NCBI GenBank assembly: GCA_947359465.1
Contig: OX375879.1
Coordinates: 96,272,396-96,336,395 of the forward strand
Length of the DNA stretch: 64,000 nucleotides
Direction of reading: 5' to 3'
Origin: Metellina segmentata
Taxonomy: Eukaryota > Arthropoda > Arachnida > Araneae > Tetragnathidae
Shown here in pieces: positions 23,646 to 35,360 of this stretch. Both the position numbers and the translations under genes were made by a program. The notes under the pieces are model-generated. The model ran no database searches and was not told the origin of the DNA. It worked only from the letters and a program-made list of their open reading frames with translations. The number at the start of each line of letters is the position of its first letter. The first letter of the stretch is position 1.

Positions 23646-25235
23646 TAAAGTCAGAAACAAATCAATAGAAATTTTCAGAATAAACAACAGTGTGACAGGA
23701 GTTTTACTTCCGGTTTTTCAATGGGTGCATTCCTGTATGTATTTCTCACTTCTATGTCAGTAAAAGCTTTCATTGTGTGTGTACACTATATGTACAAAAA
23801 TATTTGGACTCTGCAAAATTTAGTGTGGGGTTGTTTTCCTGGTTATGACTCGGCTCATTGCTTTATGTACCTGGTACCATGAACACTGACGTGCACCCCG
23901 ATGTTCCGAAATACGTACAGGAAACACGCTATGCCTAAAAATAACTCAATTCCAAAGAAAATTGTTTAAATTTACAGTTTGTTAATCAGCTGTCTGATTT
24001 TATTACATTATCAAACTTGAAAGTTAAACAGTATTATTTTGAATTCAATTATTTTAGGTATAGAAGAATTAATTTTTTTAATGTAAATTTAGCTAAATAG
24101 TTGTGAAGTTCTTCGTAGATTATATCATTACAAATCCCTTTTAGTGTTATTATTAGAAAAGATAGAATGTAGAGTTGGGGGGTAGGTATAGAGTTGTAAG
24201 GCAAGACGGTGTGTAGAGTATTAAGACAATATAGTGTGGAGTTCTAAGACAGGATAGAGTGTAGAGCTATAAGAAAAAAAAGATGATAAATAAAGTTGTA
24301 AGAAAAGATATATGTTTTCTATAAATTATTTTGAAAAATACATTTTAACTCGTTTATATTAAAATAAATGTGACTTTGGCATGCCTTTAATCGTTTACCA
24401 AAGGATAAATATCATAATATCTTCATGCTTAATACTAAATTTCATAACATAATTTATTTCTAGTTACGGTTTACTAATCTTAGAATTACTAACTTTTATA
24501 ACAAATTGTATATTGTTATTTAATTTTGTATTATAAATACCTTTAAATGAAACTATGAATCCATATCTGGAGATGCTTTCGGAACGATCTTTTCGCGTAA
24601 AAAAGTATATGGAACACCGGTTGATATATTTAATGTGAAAAGATAAAAATTTTAAAGTGCAATCCCAAAATAAAAGCCATTACTCTAAACTCAGACGCGA
24701 GACATTAAGAGAACAACGCCAGGAATACTAATTTAACCGTCTGAAACTACGTCTCAGACGGTTTAGACAAAAAGTGGTTAGTATTACTAAACTACAAGGT
24801 AATTTTTTTTTTTTTTAGAATTTTTTCCTGCAGGGTATAACTACAAAGCGATAACTGTGATCTCAAAAATTAGACAGAGAAGTTACAATTACAATTTTTC
24901 CCCAGATAGTAATCGGGTTGGTAATCCCATGACAACTTAGTTACACTAGAAAGGAGGATGCTGATGCTTCGGGCTGCTAGTTTAATACTGTGCTGATTTG
25001 CATGAAATGAAAGGCGTTTGCGGGAAGATTATCCGTCTGGAAAATTTTTTTTCCGTCTGCCGTGCAGGTGAATTATAAATTGACTCACGTCCACTGTCCT
25101 TATATTCCAAATCTCTGTTCATGTATTGTTTTGTTCGATTCTGTGTTCTCTTTGGAAATCGTGTTCTTTTATGTGGCTTTAGTTAAGAAATATACGTAAA
25201 CGCTATCAGATAGTTATCAGAAAGAAGCCTAAAGG
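23646..25235. other. Non-coding stretch with a degenerate minisatellite and a hairpin
   Basis: At 24160-24315 a unit of about 32 bp ('gtgtagagttataag'-like) repeats in degenerate form. At 24737-24765 AACCGTCTGA and TCAGACGGTT form a perfect 10-bp stem around a 9-base loop. A fragment of the second tRNA-like repeat lies at 23735-23800. I see no gene. Confidence 0.5.
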
Positions 25236-25239
25236 AGGG

Positions 25240-25430
25240 GTAGATAATTTAATTCGCACTGGAGCAACACAACGGGCTATTGGCTGCGGTCCGAGATCAT
25301 TCCAAGGACGCAACCTCGTAATTTTGAACCGCGGTCAGATGACGAGTTTAACACTTGTGAGCTGGCAACCCACTCTTCAAATTTCCACGCGACGCCAACG
25401 TGAGTACATTTGAGGTCACTACAGATTTAA
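25240..25430 (-). mobile_element. SINE family A, type II, fragment
   Basis: An inverted body with the TACC-type tail side at the left and the head missing. Confidence 0.6.
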
Positions 25431-25559
25431 CGTGAACAATTTTGATGGGTTATTTATTGATACTTTGAGATTAATTTTCAGTGTTAACAAACCAGCCTGT
25501 CTGGGAAGATTTTACTTCCCCAGTCCAAATTCCAATGATACATATCGGGGAACTTTAAA

Positions 25560-25800
25560 TGTATTTTATCGCCGTTTTTGTAACTTTTGGCGTTTGATCT
25601 AATTGGCGGTACCAATAAACTATCGTATCAATTTAGAGTTTATCCTTCGGTATTTTATTATTCGCGAAAACCTGAAATTGTATTCGAAAACTATTTAGAG
25701 TCTGTACAGGAAACACGGCAGAAACATTAACGGTACCTGCTTTCAATTTGACAGGAAATGCCTCTCATGTTTAGTCATTACGTTTTAAATTTGTTAGACC
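25560..25800 (+). repeat. Isolated relative of the 16.96-17.95 kb tandem unit
   Basis: It shares 'gtacaggaaacacg', 'gacaggaaatgcctctca' and neighbouring phrases with those units, in the same order. Confidence 0.5.
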
Positions 25801-25879
25801 AGTGGTAATATCCATTGAACCTTTAGCTCTCAAACATTTGCGATCATGTCGTCCTTAGCGTATAGTTAAAAAAAATTAT

Positions 25880-26175
25880 GGTAGGTAGATATATTAAATT
25901 AACGTCGTACTGGAGCAACACAATGGGCTATAGAGTACGGTCCAAAATCAATCCTCAAGGGAAAGATTCGAAGACAACACAGCGTAATTTTGAACGAAAC
26001 ACCTGAGCTGGCACCCCACTCTCCAAATCTCATCTCCATGCCAACGTGAGGACATATGAGGCCATGACGAATTTAGCGAGAACCAGCTCCCTTTGTACAC
26101 GACGGTGTTTGTTGGATTCGAACTCACAATACCCGGCTGCTAAACCGTTGTCCTTTCAACCGGGCCAACGCGGCT
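25880..26175 (-). mobile_element. SINE family A, type II, inverted, near full-length
   Basis: It runs from the tail ('tggtaggtagatatatt') through the body to the type II head ('ggattcgaactcacaatacc') on the minus strand. The open frame at its right end is the head read on the plus strand and is not a gene. Confidence 0.65.
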
Positions 26176-29100
26176 CTAAATGCTACGAGATACTTCCCTC
26201 GCGACAAGTTCAACCAGCCCGCAGATCACATATGGCCCTCCATTTAACAGACGTCATGCGGCCACCCAATACGTGATACTTCTTGAGGAAACTCATTCAT
26301 AAAAATAAATATTCAAGAAAGTAGCAAATGCAGCCTGAAAAACCTTATTTTGCAAATAGTTGTTTTGAAGTTTGTGCTCAATTAGTTTTATATGTTCACC
26401 TACGATTGTCGTTATATTTGATAGCGCTTAATTCTTTTTGATTGGTAGTCCCCTCGTGAGAAAGTAACGAAATATCTAATGGTATGGAATAAAAAGTTGT
26501 GGGTGGAATTAAATTGTATTGAATTCAGTTTATTCTTGCACTAATTGGTTGATGAGAGCGCCCGTCACCCTATACGATTGTGATCTCCCCCCTCCACGAT
26601 ATGAAAACCAAATCTTTTTGTAGCTATGATTTCTCAAATTCTGGTGTTCTCTCAAATGATCGTGCATTTTCAGTAAGGATCGTGATTTACAGGTAAGGGA
26701 TACAATTCTGTCTATATTCTGAACAGACGCTTTTAATAAGAACAAGATATGTTTTCAACGCTGTAATTGTTCCTTAAATAAGCTGTATTTCATGAGGGTA
26801 TGTGTAAATAGAATTGAGAAAAGAGCTACTAGATTTGTAAATGTGGTGTAAAGTATAAGATCTCATATATTCCAATACTTTCTTTAATTTTATACTTATA
26901 TTTTTGAGATGCTTTTATCCTGTGGTTTTAACACTCGATTTATTGACTATAAAATAAGACAAAATATATGCAGATTGCAAAAAATACTTTGCAGCGTAGC
27001 TCACAAAATATTTGAAAAAGAAGCTAAAGTGTTGTTATTAACCCATCCTTTGAATTATGTAATAATCGTTGCTTATTACGTAAAACTGCTTTTTACGCGA
27101 ATTTTTGGAACACAATAGAACATTTAAATGTATTTTACTTAATTTAATAATTTTGAACTCGTGCACGTGCTATAGAAATATAATGAAAGAAATTCAAAAT
27201 TACATTACTTTAATTTGGCTTTTCTTAAGTTAGTTCTACGAATTATTAAAGAATCGTGCTTTTTAATTCTGGTTGATTGGAGGACAATGGATCCTGGAAC
27301 TGTCTCCAATATTCTGTAACTTCATTAAAAAGAACTACTTCTTCTATCTAATGACCCAATTTTTCATATAATCGGCTGTATTTAATTTAACTTTATTGGG
27401 CAAAATTGTTGATTGGTCTCGCTGCATTCATACAGCGAAATATTTTCAGGGAATCCCTGTACTTACAAGAACAAAGCACACATTGAAAGTACTGTATTAT
27501 TGGAAAATGCAGATTTTGTATTGTTTTACGTATCAAAAAACCAGCTATAAATAGTATTTCTTAATACAAATTGCGCTACTTAAATACTAAAATAGTACTA
27601 GAAATTGAAACACAATAAACTGAAAACTGCATTAATACTTTGATTTTAAAAATTAAAAATGTAAGCATCCAACAGTAATAAATGCTTGTAAAAATGTCAA
27701 CATTCATTAATTCTGTTCCTTGTATGGATAAGAAAAATGCCCTATGTCCATTTTGCAAGTTTTTGTTAAAAGATGATTTGGTAATTTTTATTTCTTTCAT
27801 TTTTTTAAACAGTGTACAAAGAATATTTTTCAATGTTTTGATTCATTCATAAATATATTAACAGGTAGACCTTTGCACTTTTTTTAAAATAAATTTCATT
27901 ACATTAGAGGGATTCGTAAACAATGCAAAATCAGCGAATTTGAACGTTGGTTTCTTTTTTACCAAGGTACAAACTTATGTAAACGAAAACAAAATTAATT
28001 TCAACTTCCACCATTGCAAATAAAATTTAATAATAGGATCATATAGTTCAATTTTTAATAAAACAGATTCTTGCAATTTCACATTTACCAGTGCTGCGAC
28101 ATTCTTTATTGGAAAAATAACGTCTTTACCAAGATATATCATCATAATGATCTATCTAGATAAAGACTAATTTCAAATTTAGAAACTGCACCTTATCTTT
28201 GTGAATAATCGTAATCTTATATTTACGATTTTGTAAAAAAGTTTCCTTTATTCTTCCTTGTATATTCCGTTCTATATTCTTCGTATTGTAAATAAATGTT
28301 CAAATTCGTAGGTTATCTGAACTTAGTTTAGTTTAATTATAATTTTTCTTCGTTTTCTCTTATCGATAACAAATAGAGCGAGACAGCGATTTGTCAATTT
28401 TTCTGTGAAAGATGCTATTTAATATCCATTGTCTACGTTAGCTGTAAAGCCCGTTGAGATAAGGACTAATAGGCTCTAGAAATCACTTATTGCAATTCAA
28501 GTGCTTATGAATCTTTGTGGAGTAATCGTCAATAATATGCAAATATTGACACATACCATTCATATTCAGGAATATTTATAACTCGAAATAATAAGAATAG
28601 TAGGTCTCTCAATTAATAAATCTTTCAACTTCAAAAAAACTCAACTCAATAATTCAAACTTACAACTCAGAGCTACATTTCAAGTAAGAATTCTAAAAGT
28701 AAATAAAAAAATTAAATTAAATATATTACAACATATTAAACGGTAATTAAATATTACTAATCTAACTTTACTATCGCATGAGTGTTTTTAAGTTTCTGTA
28801 CAAATATTGCTTTCGCTTCTATTTTATCAAAAATATTATCACTTGCATTTTTTTCTCTTATATCTATATCATGATTTAACATTTGTTGTACCAGAGCAAT
28901 TTTTCGTATAAAGTAATTAAATACAAATTTAACAAATTATAGATTGAGGATGAAAAATTATCTACGTCGTCTCAAGTTTACTTTTTATGTGTTAGGACAC
29001 ACAAGCGTTGTTTGTTTAGATAGGCCCATATTTAAGCAGTTCTTTTCTTATGAACAATAATCCATTAAACATTTCCTCAACACGATTAGACGTTTTCGGA

Positions 29101-29390
29101 CCATTGAATCAGAAAAGTATTCTTTGGAATCTTCATTCAATATTACCTCTCAACAAAAATTTATTCATTTCGAAGTTAAACATATGTTTCCCCTGTTATT
29201 TAGTGTCTGTTTTCGGCAGATGTGTCTGGTTTGGGTGTCTGTAAGAAATAAACTACTTAATATGCCTATTCTTTGGAGGTCCGTTTTAAATTTGGTCGTT
29301 AAACCCAAAGATATGCTTCTCGTCTCGTGTAATTCTGAAATTTTTATGTATGCAATTTATATTAAAATATTATATTAATATTACGCCTAA
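26176..29390. other. Long AT-rich stretch without recognisable features
   Basis: I find no convincing exon, RNA gene or mobile element in these 3.2 kb. The short open frames have no recognisable motifs, and the strong A/T bias explains them poorly as genes. It lies upstream of the first zinc-finger exon and may be intron. Confidence 0.4.
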
Positions 29391-29394
29391 TTTG

Positions 29395-29650
29395 TATGTA
29401 TATATATATTGCTCAGACACTCGTTTTTTCATTGGTGCGGCTATTAGTTTAGGGTGCATGAAGTGATGTCATGGACTGAATTATTAAGATAGTTTTGCCG
29501 TCGAAGGAGATGGATTCTGCTAAAGGCACGTTGGTTTGCTAAGCAAACCAAATAGGATCTGTGAAAGGAGTGTTGTTTTGCGAAGCAAACCAAATGGGAT
29601 TGCGTAGATGGGTTGGCGAGCGTAAGCGATCAGGGGGCGGAACCCCCTAG
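29395..29650 (+). mobile_element. Helitron-like element, 3' end recognisable
   Basis: The plus strand ends 'gggggcggaaccccctag' followed by T: a GGGGG/CCCCC hairpin and CTAG, the same terminus as the minus-strand Helitrons at 21063 and 60824. Upstream are hairpins 'ggtttgctaagcaaacc' and 'tttgcgaagcaaa'. The 5' end is not certain; 'gtatatatatattgctc' near 29397 is a guess. The next 1.1 kb shows nothing recognisable. Confidence 0.55.
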
Positions 29651-30761
29651 TATAGAAAAGGAATAAGAAGTATTCGAAAAGTCAAACTCTTGGTTTCTAT
29701 GTTTAATTCCTAATGTTTTTAATTCGTCTCTATTTACTGTCAAAAGCTTTTATTAAATTTAAAACTTAATGGGTCTGGTAAATATAAATACGTTTTAAGG
29801 TGGTAATTTTTTATTAAGCGTCTATCTCCTTTTATACGGAAATAATCCATCGGTTTTTATGGAGTTATTTTGATTTTAAAAGAGTTGCCAAGTATAGTGC
29901 TTTATTACAATACAAAAAAATTTCAACCCAATTTTAATATTAACTAGAAATGATTCTATCGTTTAAGACAGTGTTGAAAATTCAGATTTCATGTTAAGAA
30001 AATATTTATTTTAGTTTAATTGAATTTCTTTGTGAGTTTAACGTTTCATTATCAGTACATTTAGTGTTTGGGCTTCATTTTGTAGCTGGACTACTAAAAC
30101 TGACACTAAAATGTGCTTGGATAAGCTACTATTTTTAAGAATTTCTATTACTAAAAAGCTACTACTTCACAACTGCTTAAACTGAGGCAGTCCTGCATTG
30201 TATTCAAATAACTTGTTACTTTAGTACCATTGAAATGAGAACTCATTGCACATTTAAATAAATTTTGATAAACCATAGAATTAAATGCTGAACAATAATT
30301 CCTTCTGATGCCAATGCTTTAGCAAAATTCAAATTCATATCACAAAAAATAAAAAACAAGCATTAACACCGATAGAAAAACCACCACCACAATATCCTGA
30401 CTGATACAGCCAGAACGTATATACATTGTGCCAACTGTCTGGACATTAAACTCATGTCTAATCATATGTTCACCTGCCATGCAATAGTAGCTGTTCTTCC
30501 AAACCCTCGATTACGATCCTGAAAAGCAGCTTCACAGCGAGAAAATAATCGTCAAAGCTATTCAAATTTCACAAGGCAACATCCTGGCTCAGAAATTGAC
30601 AACAACAATATTAGTTTATACATATAAGACGCATGTAAAATTAGGGATAAATTCATGACAACAAAGGAAGATCGCGCTCGAAAGCCAAGTAGTGCCTGCG
30701 TATGCTCGGTCCATTACTTGTTGGAAAGTTAGTTGCTATGTCGCTACAAACTGTAGTGGGT

Positions 30762-31148
30762 AGAGCCGCGGTAGCTCAGTCAGTAGAGCGTCGGGCTCGC
30801 ATCGAAAGGGTTGTTGGTTCTGTCCTAGGCGGAGCCTGCCATTCTGATGGTTGCGAGATCGGCGCTTGTGACCTGGCTAAAGACCGTCGTGATTTATAAT
30901 GGTGGCTGGTGCTCGTTAAATGGGTCGTGGTCACAAAGGCCCCCATGTTCCCATACCAAATCAATACCTCTGGGGGTACCTGATCAGGGGGTTATCGGCC
31001 TCTGATTGGGATCTAAATTATGATATGTGTGAGTGAATGGATGTGTGAAAGGGACCTTCCTGTAAAACGGATGCGTTATGCATGAAGAAGTCCAACCCTC
31101 CGGGGCAATGGCACCCCCAATTGGGCCATATATGGCCCGCACAACAAC
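30762..31148 (+). mobile_element. tRNA-derived SINE (family C) with target duplication
   Basis: An insertion of about 390 bp flanked by 'aactgtagtgggt' at 30749-30761 and again at 31149-31161, a 13-bp target duplication. The head 'gccgcggtagctcagtcagt' carries a standard tRNA A box, and 'ggttgttggttctgtcc' sits in the B-box position. The B box departs from consensus, and the head continues into an unrelated body ending in an ACAACA-like tail, so it is a SINE and not a tRNA gene. It lies 115 bp upstream of a zinc-finger exon, in the presumed intron. Confidence 0.8.
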
Positions 31149-31276
31149 AACTGTAGTGGGTGAAAATCCGCATTAATTGCTCAGCATAAAATGTGTATCA
31201 CTGCTGTTTGAGGCAGGGACTGTGTTCTTTCACGCGTTTGTGCAAAGTGATCTACATGTTTGTTGTTTGTTTTCAG

Positions 31277-31499
31277 ATCTTCATGCACAAGTCTGCGATG
31301 CAGCACCACTCCCGGGAGGCTCACCGGGGAGACATCAAGCCCTACCAGTGTCAACAGTGTCTGAAGTCCTTCTCCTCCAACCACCAGTTGCTGCAGCACA
31401 TCCGCATCCACACGGGGGAGAAGCCCTACAAGTGTTCCTACTGCGACAGACGATTCAAGCAACTCTCGCATGTGCAGCAGCACACCAGATTACACACGG
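31277..31499 (+). CDS. rn: C2H2 zinc-finger gene (rotund/squeeze-like), exon with fingers 1b-3
   Basis: A coding exon bounded by the acceptor 'tttgttttcag' and the donor 'gtgagt'. It starts in phase 0 and leaves one base of a codon. It encodes 74 residues: the second half of a finger (F-x5-M-x2-H-x4-H, '[15 protein letters not shown]'), then two full fingers, YQC-QQ-C...H-IRI-H and YKC-SY-C...H-TRL-H, joined by the canonical TGEKPY linker. The recognition helix 'QLSHVQQH' and the run '[20 protein letters not shown]' are hallmarks of the rotund/squeeze and lin-29/ZNF384 group of nuclear transcription factors. In Drosophila rotund acts in leg and wing patterning and squeeze in neuron identity. 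I favour rotund, but squeeze is nearly as likely on fingers alone. The cysteine half of finger 1 must lie in an unseen upstream exon. Confidence 0.9.
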
Positions 31500-31530
31500 G
31501 TGAGTGCAGGTTCCCTAACTTCTCACTTTT

Positions 31531-31642
31531 TTACGTGGTGTTGTCCTCGCATCTTTCCCTTAGGGGACTGATCACGAACCGTCATCAATAGCCCATTGTG
31601 TTACTCGAGAACGATGTTAATTAAAATTACCTAACCTTACCC
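31531..31642 (+). mobile_element. SINE family A, 5'-truncated, 31 bp after a splice donor
   Basis: The last 110 bp of the SINE, flanked by 'cttctcactttt' at 31519-31530 and again at 31643-31654. This 12-bp target duplication shows that 3'-only copies can arise by 5' truncation during insertion. A separate diverged headless copy follows at 31685-31920. Confidence 0.75.
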
Positions 31643-31919
31643 CTTCTCACTTTTGTTTCGATTTTTTTTTTCAACAGAAGTATCTGACAGATGTGACCTC
31701 ATCATTTGACCGCGATTCAAAAATACGTTATTTTTGTCCTCCGATATTTCCTTAGGGGATTGATCCCGAACCGCCGCCAAAAGCCCATTTAGTTGCTCCA
31801 GTTTAGTTAAATCTGTCGTGGCCTCGATTGCTCTCACGTTAGCATGATGTGGAAGTTTGTGGGGTGCCAGCTCAGGTGTGACCTCGTCATCTGACCGTGG
31901 TACAAAATTACTTGGGGAA

Positions 31920-33172
31920 GGCCCGGTACACACATCCGGTTTTTCAACGTGCTACGCCGCTGCCGCAACGCAAATGCGGTCTGAGATACATTAGGCCCGG
32001 TGCACACATCCGGTTTTTCAATGTGCGGCGTCGCTGCCGCAACGCAAGTGCGGTCTGAGATACATTAAATCCAATGGAGTCGTGAACACATGCCTCCGGC
32101 GCCGCAATAACGACTCACGTCCAACTTGCGTGCAAATTGTTCCGCAGTTCCCCACGCCGCCGCAGCTCGCCGCACACGCTTCTCCGGTCTCAAGTACCTT
32201 GTTTTCATAAATAAATGGAATATAAATAATAATTAATAAATGGTTGTATCCAGTAACTTCTATTTTGTTTTAAAATATACTTTTCTTTACACCAAGTAAG
32301 CGAAATAAACACGTTTTCTTCGATAGAATATTTATCGCTAATGGCGCAAAATGAGTTCTTGCGTGATTTCACGGTTATGTTGTCATAGTTGGGCTTCGGT
32401 GCCGCAGCTGCGGATGTGTCCACCGTGCCTAAGATCCAATGAATAGTGCACACATGCCTCTGGCGACGCACGTCCAACTTGCGTGCAATTTGTACCGCAG
32501 TTCCCCACTGCGCCGTATTTCGCCACACACGCTTCTCCGGTCTCAAGTACCTTGTTTTCATAAATAAATGGATTATAAATTATAACTAATAAATGGTTGT
32601 ATCCAGTAACGTCTATTTTGTTTCAAAATATACTTTGTGCACCAAGTAAGCGAAATAAACACGTTTTCTTCGATAGAAAATCCATCGTAAATTGCGCGAA
32701 ATGAGTACTTGCGTCATTTCACGGTTATAAGGTTCGGTGCACACATCCGGTTTTCAACGTGCGGCGCCACTGCGGTACCGAAGCCCCCAACTATGCACAC
32801 ATAACCGTGAAATGACGCACGAACTCATTTCGCCCCATTTGCGATACATATTCTATCAAAGAAAACGTGTTTATTTCGCTTATTTGGTGTAAAAAAAGTA
32901 TATTTTGAAACAAAATAGACGTTACGATGTCAACCATTTATTAATTATTATTTATATTCCATTTGTTTATGAAAACAAGGTAATTCAGAACGAGACTCGT
33001 GTGCGGCGCCGTGGGGAACTGCGGTGCAAATTGCACGCAAGTTGGACGTGCGTAGCCCCAGCTGTGCTGGAGGCATGTGTGCACTGCTCCATTTGATCTA
33101 ATGTTTCTCAGACCGCACTTGCGTTGCGGCAGCGGCGCCGCACGTTGAAAAATTGGATGTGCGCACCCGCCT
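31920..33172. mobile_element. Nest of PIF/Harbinger-type MITEs
   Basis: Several copies of the ~388-bp MITE seen whole at 51328-51715 are piled together. A first copy (31920-31993) is interrupted at its TTA by a second (31994-32429) and resumes at 32433 ('gatccaatgaatagtgcac') to about 32731. A short 5' end (32733-32780) follows, then an inverted copy (about 32780-33172). Shared ends are GGCCCGGTGCACACATCCGG and 'gcgtcatttcacggttat'. The TTA flanks and GC-rich ends suggest PIF/Harbinger. No transposase is present. Confidence 0.7.
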
Positions 33173-33504
33173 TTAAACAAATTATGAACATTTGAAAGAT
33201 GATATGAAAAGAATTTAAAACATTCAATGATTCGAAATTTTATGATGGGAATTAATTTTGATGAAGTTTTACCACAATTACAACTTACTTTAACTTTCAT
33301 TTAGTAGGAAATGATTCTTTGTGTGATAAGAGAAGCGGAAAAGGAAAACCCACTGAAAATAAAAATAAAAATTTTTTTTGCGACTCGGTTTTTGCCGATG
33401 CCAGAGGAAATGTTTTATTTTTTATTCTATTTTGAAATCTAAGTTTATGCGCCTGAATTCAGACAACGAAATGAATTCTTAGTTTATTAATTTCTTGGTA
33501 TTAT

Positions 33505-33530
33505 GAGAGAGAGAGAGAGAGAGAGAGAGA
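33505..33530. repeat. (GA)n microsatellite
   Basis: An uninterrupted GA dinucleotide run. No gene is visible from 33173 to 33947. Confidence 0.9.
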
Positions 33531-33947
33531 ATACTGTGTACTGTTTGCAAATAAATTATTATATTTATAGGTATTTTATTCTCAGTATTTTCTTTTTTGG
33601 CATTATACTCTACTCCTAAATATATTCGAAGTTGAAATCTGATATGTTTGCTCACATCCTTCGGTTTAAGGGGTTTCACATTTTTTTGAATGACATAAAT
33701 TTCACTTTCGGTTAAACTGCTTCTGCTGCATCTAAGTGTTCCATATTTTTATGACAAAAAAATTATTTAGAAGTTAAACTATTTTTTATTTTGTTCCCTA
33801 GTGTAGCAAAAGATGTGACTATATTTCTTTATGGTATGTGTGCATTTCGACCAATTTTAGTTGAACAATTTCGTTTCATGAAAAGGAGTAATATTTATAA
33901 GAAATCTTTCAAATAAGACTTTTGGCTAAGTTTCCGTTGTAATTATT

Positions 33948-34270
33948 GCCGACCAACCAGTCTGATGGTTAAGGTGTTAGCTTCTAAATAGGAAGGTTCC
34001 TGGTTCGGATCCGGGACAGTGAATGTATTGTAAGCGTATGGTGTAGAGCTGGTTGGTGCACCTTAAATCTGTAGTGGCCGAAACTCCTCACGTTGAGTTG
34101 GTGTAGAAGTTTGGAGAGTGGAGTACCAGCTCAGGTGTTGCCTCGTCAACTGACCATAGTTCAAAATTATGTGATACTGTCCTCGGATCTTTCCCTTAGC
34201 GGATTGATCCCGGACCGTCGTCAATAGCTCGTTGTGTTCCTCTTGTAGAGCGTTAATTAAAATTACTTTA
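33948..34270 (+). mobile_element. SINE family A, type I, with 14-bp target duplication
   Basis: The clearest insertion of the family. 'ccgttgtaattatt' occurs at 33934-33947 directly before the head and again at 34271-34284 directly after the tail. This fixes the element at 323 bp, from GCCGACC to the 'aaattacttta' tail, and implies target-primed reverse transcription by a partner LINE. It lies in intron 1 of the zinc-finger gene. Confidence 0.85.
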
Positions 34271-34514
34271 CCGTTGTAATTATTCATTTTTATAAAGACC
34301 CTTACAAGACAATTAAATTTAGCAAGACACACATGTTTTACATGTTAGGAATTAAATATTTGGTTTTATTAAAAGATATACGTACTTAACAGTTGCTTAA
34401 CTACTGGCATTGTTACCGCCGCGCCTAATTTACGAATCTGAAACACCATTGTTCAATCAGGAAAAATCATTCAGTTCTTCTTTCTATAGTCTGCCGAGTT
34501 TTTACTAAGTTGTG

Positions 34515-35359
34515 ACTCAGACAAGTTCTGTAGAAGATGGCTTCAGTGAATGAAAGAAGCTATGATACTTTTTCGGGATGGTAAGATCGTCGCACATTTT
34601 GAAGTCTTTATACTTGACTTCTTTAACCGAAATTTTCAATCGTTGCATCTATGCCCTTGATGACTCATCTCGTGCTTGGCCTTCTTATCGTACGTTTCAA
34701 TATTGCTTTAACAAATTCACCATAGTAATCAGTCCTATAGAATTCTTAAACCTTCCTTTCTTCGTCCTTCATAGCTGCATACCTTCTTCCACCGAATAAC
34801 AAATTTCGAGGACAAGAGAAGCTTCTGGGTTTATTCGAGCTCCTGGAACAATATGAGCCCAACCTTCTAGAACAGAAACTGGCACTTTATATTTTTCTCT
34901 ATCTTTGAATGGATGGAGTTGAGCCATTTCCGTGCGCCCAACCTCGAAAAGATTTTCAAATTACGCGTTGTTTTTAGCACGTGAACACATGGTCACCACT
35001 CATTAATTTTTGTGCTGAGCTGAACGAGTGTCCAGCATGATATGTTCGAGAGAACTTTCATTTCACATGTAGCCATCTCCACCATGAAACCGTAGGTCAA
35101 AAACTGTGACGTTGTAATCCGCTAGTTCCCTACGATAAAGAAAAATTTGGCCATTACTTTCTTTCGGCACATTAAGTACCGCTTCAAGATCAAAGTAGAA
35201 GCAAAAATAAAACTCATTTAAAGTCAACATTTTGAGATCTTTCTTGTCGAGCAGCATTTTTTTTCTCCTCCAGTGCTTTTTATGATCTTCATAAATTGCT
35301 GTTTCCTCTGGTGACAATCCTTTGAACACCGAACATTTCAGCGACTGACGTGAGTTCAC
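34515..35359 (-). pseudogene. Decayed transposon-type ORF of unknown family
   Basis: The minus strand has a 98-residue open frame (35359-35063) with 'VFKGLSPEETAIYEDHKKHW' and 'FDLEAVLNVPKES'. Further matching-looking segments follow in the same direction through several stops, such as 'KYKVPVSVLEGWAHIVPGAR' and 'KISVKEVKYKDFKMCDDL'. The layout is that of a single longer protein broken by stop codons. The 'FDLxxVL-xVP' and 'YNxTVxDL' pattern recalls multi-copy uncharacterised transposon proteins of arthropods, though I cannot name the family. It sits inside intron 1 on the opposite strand. Confidence 0.4.
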
Positions 35360-35360
35360 A

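Noticed and set aside
30767..30845. A tRNA gene
   Set aside because: Only the A-box region is convincing. The B box is off consensus, no full cloverleaf with an acceptor stem can be drawn, and the head runs into a SINE body bounded by a 13-bp target duplication.
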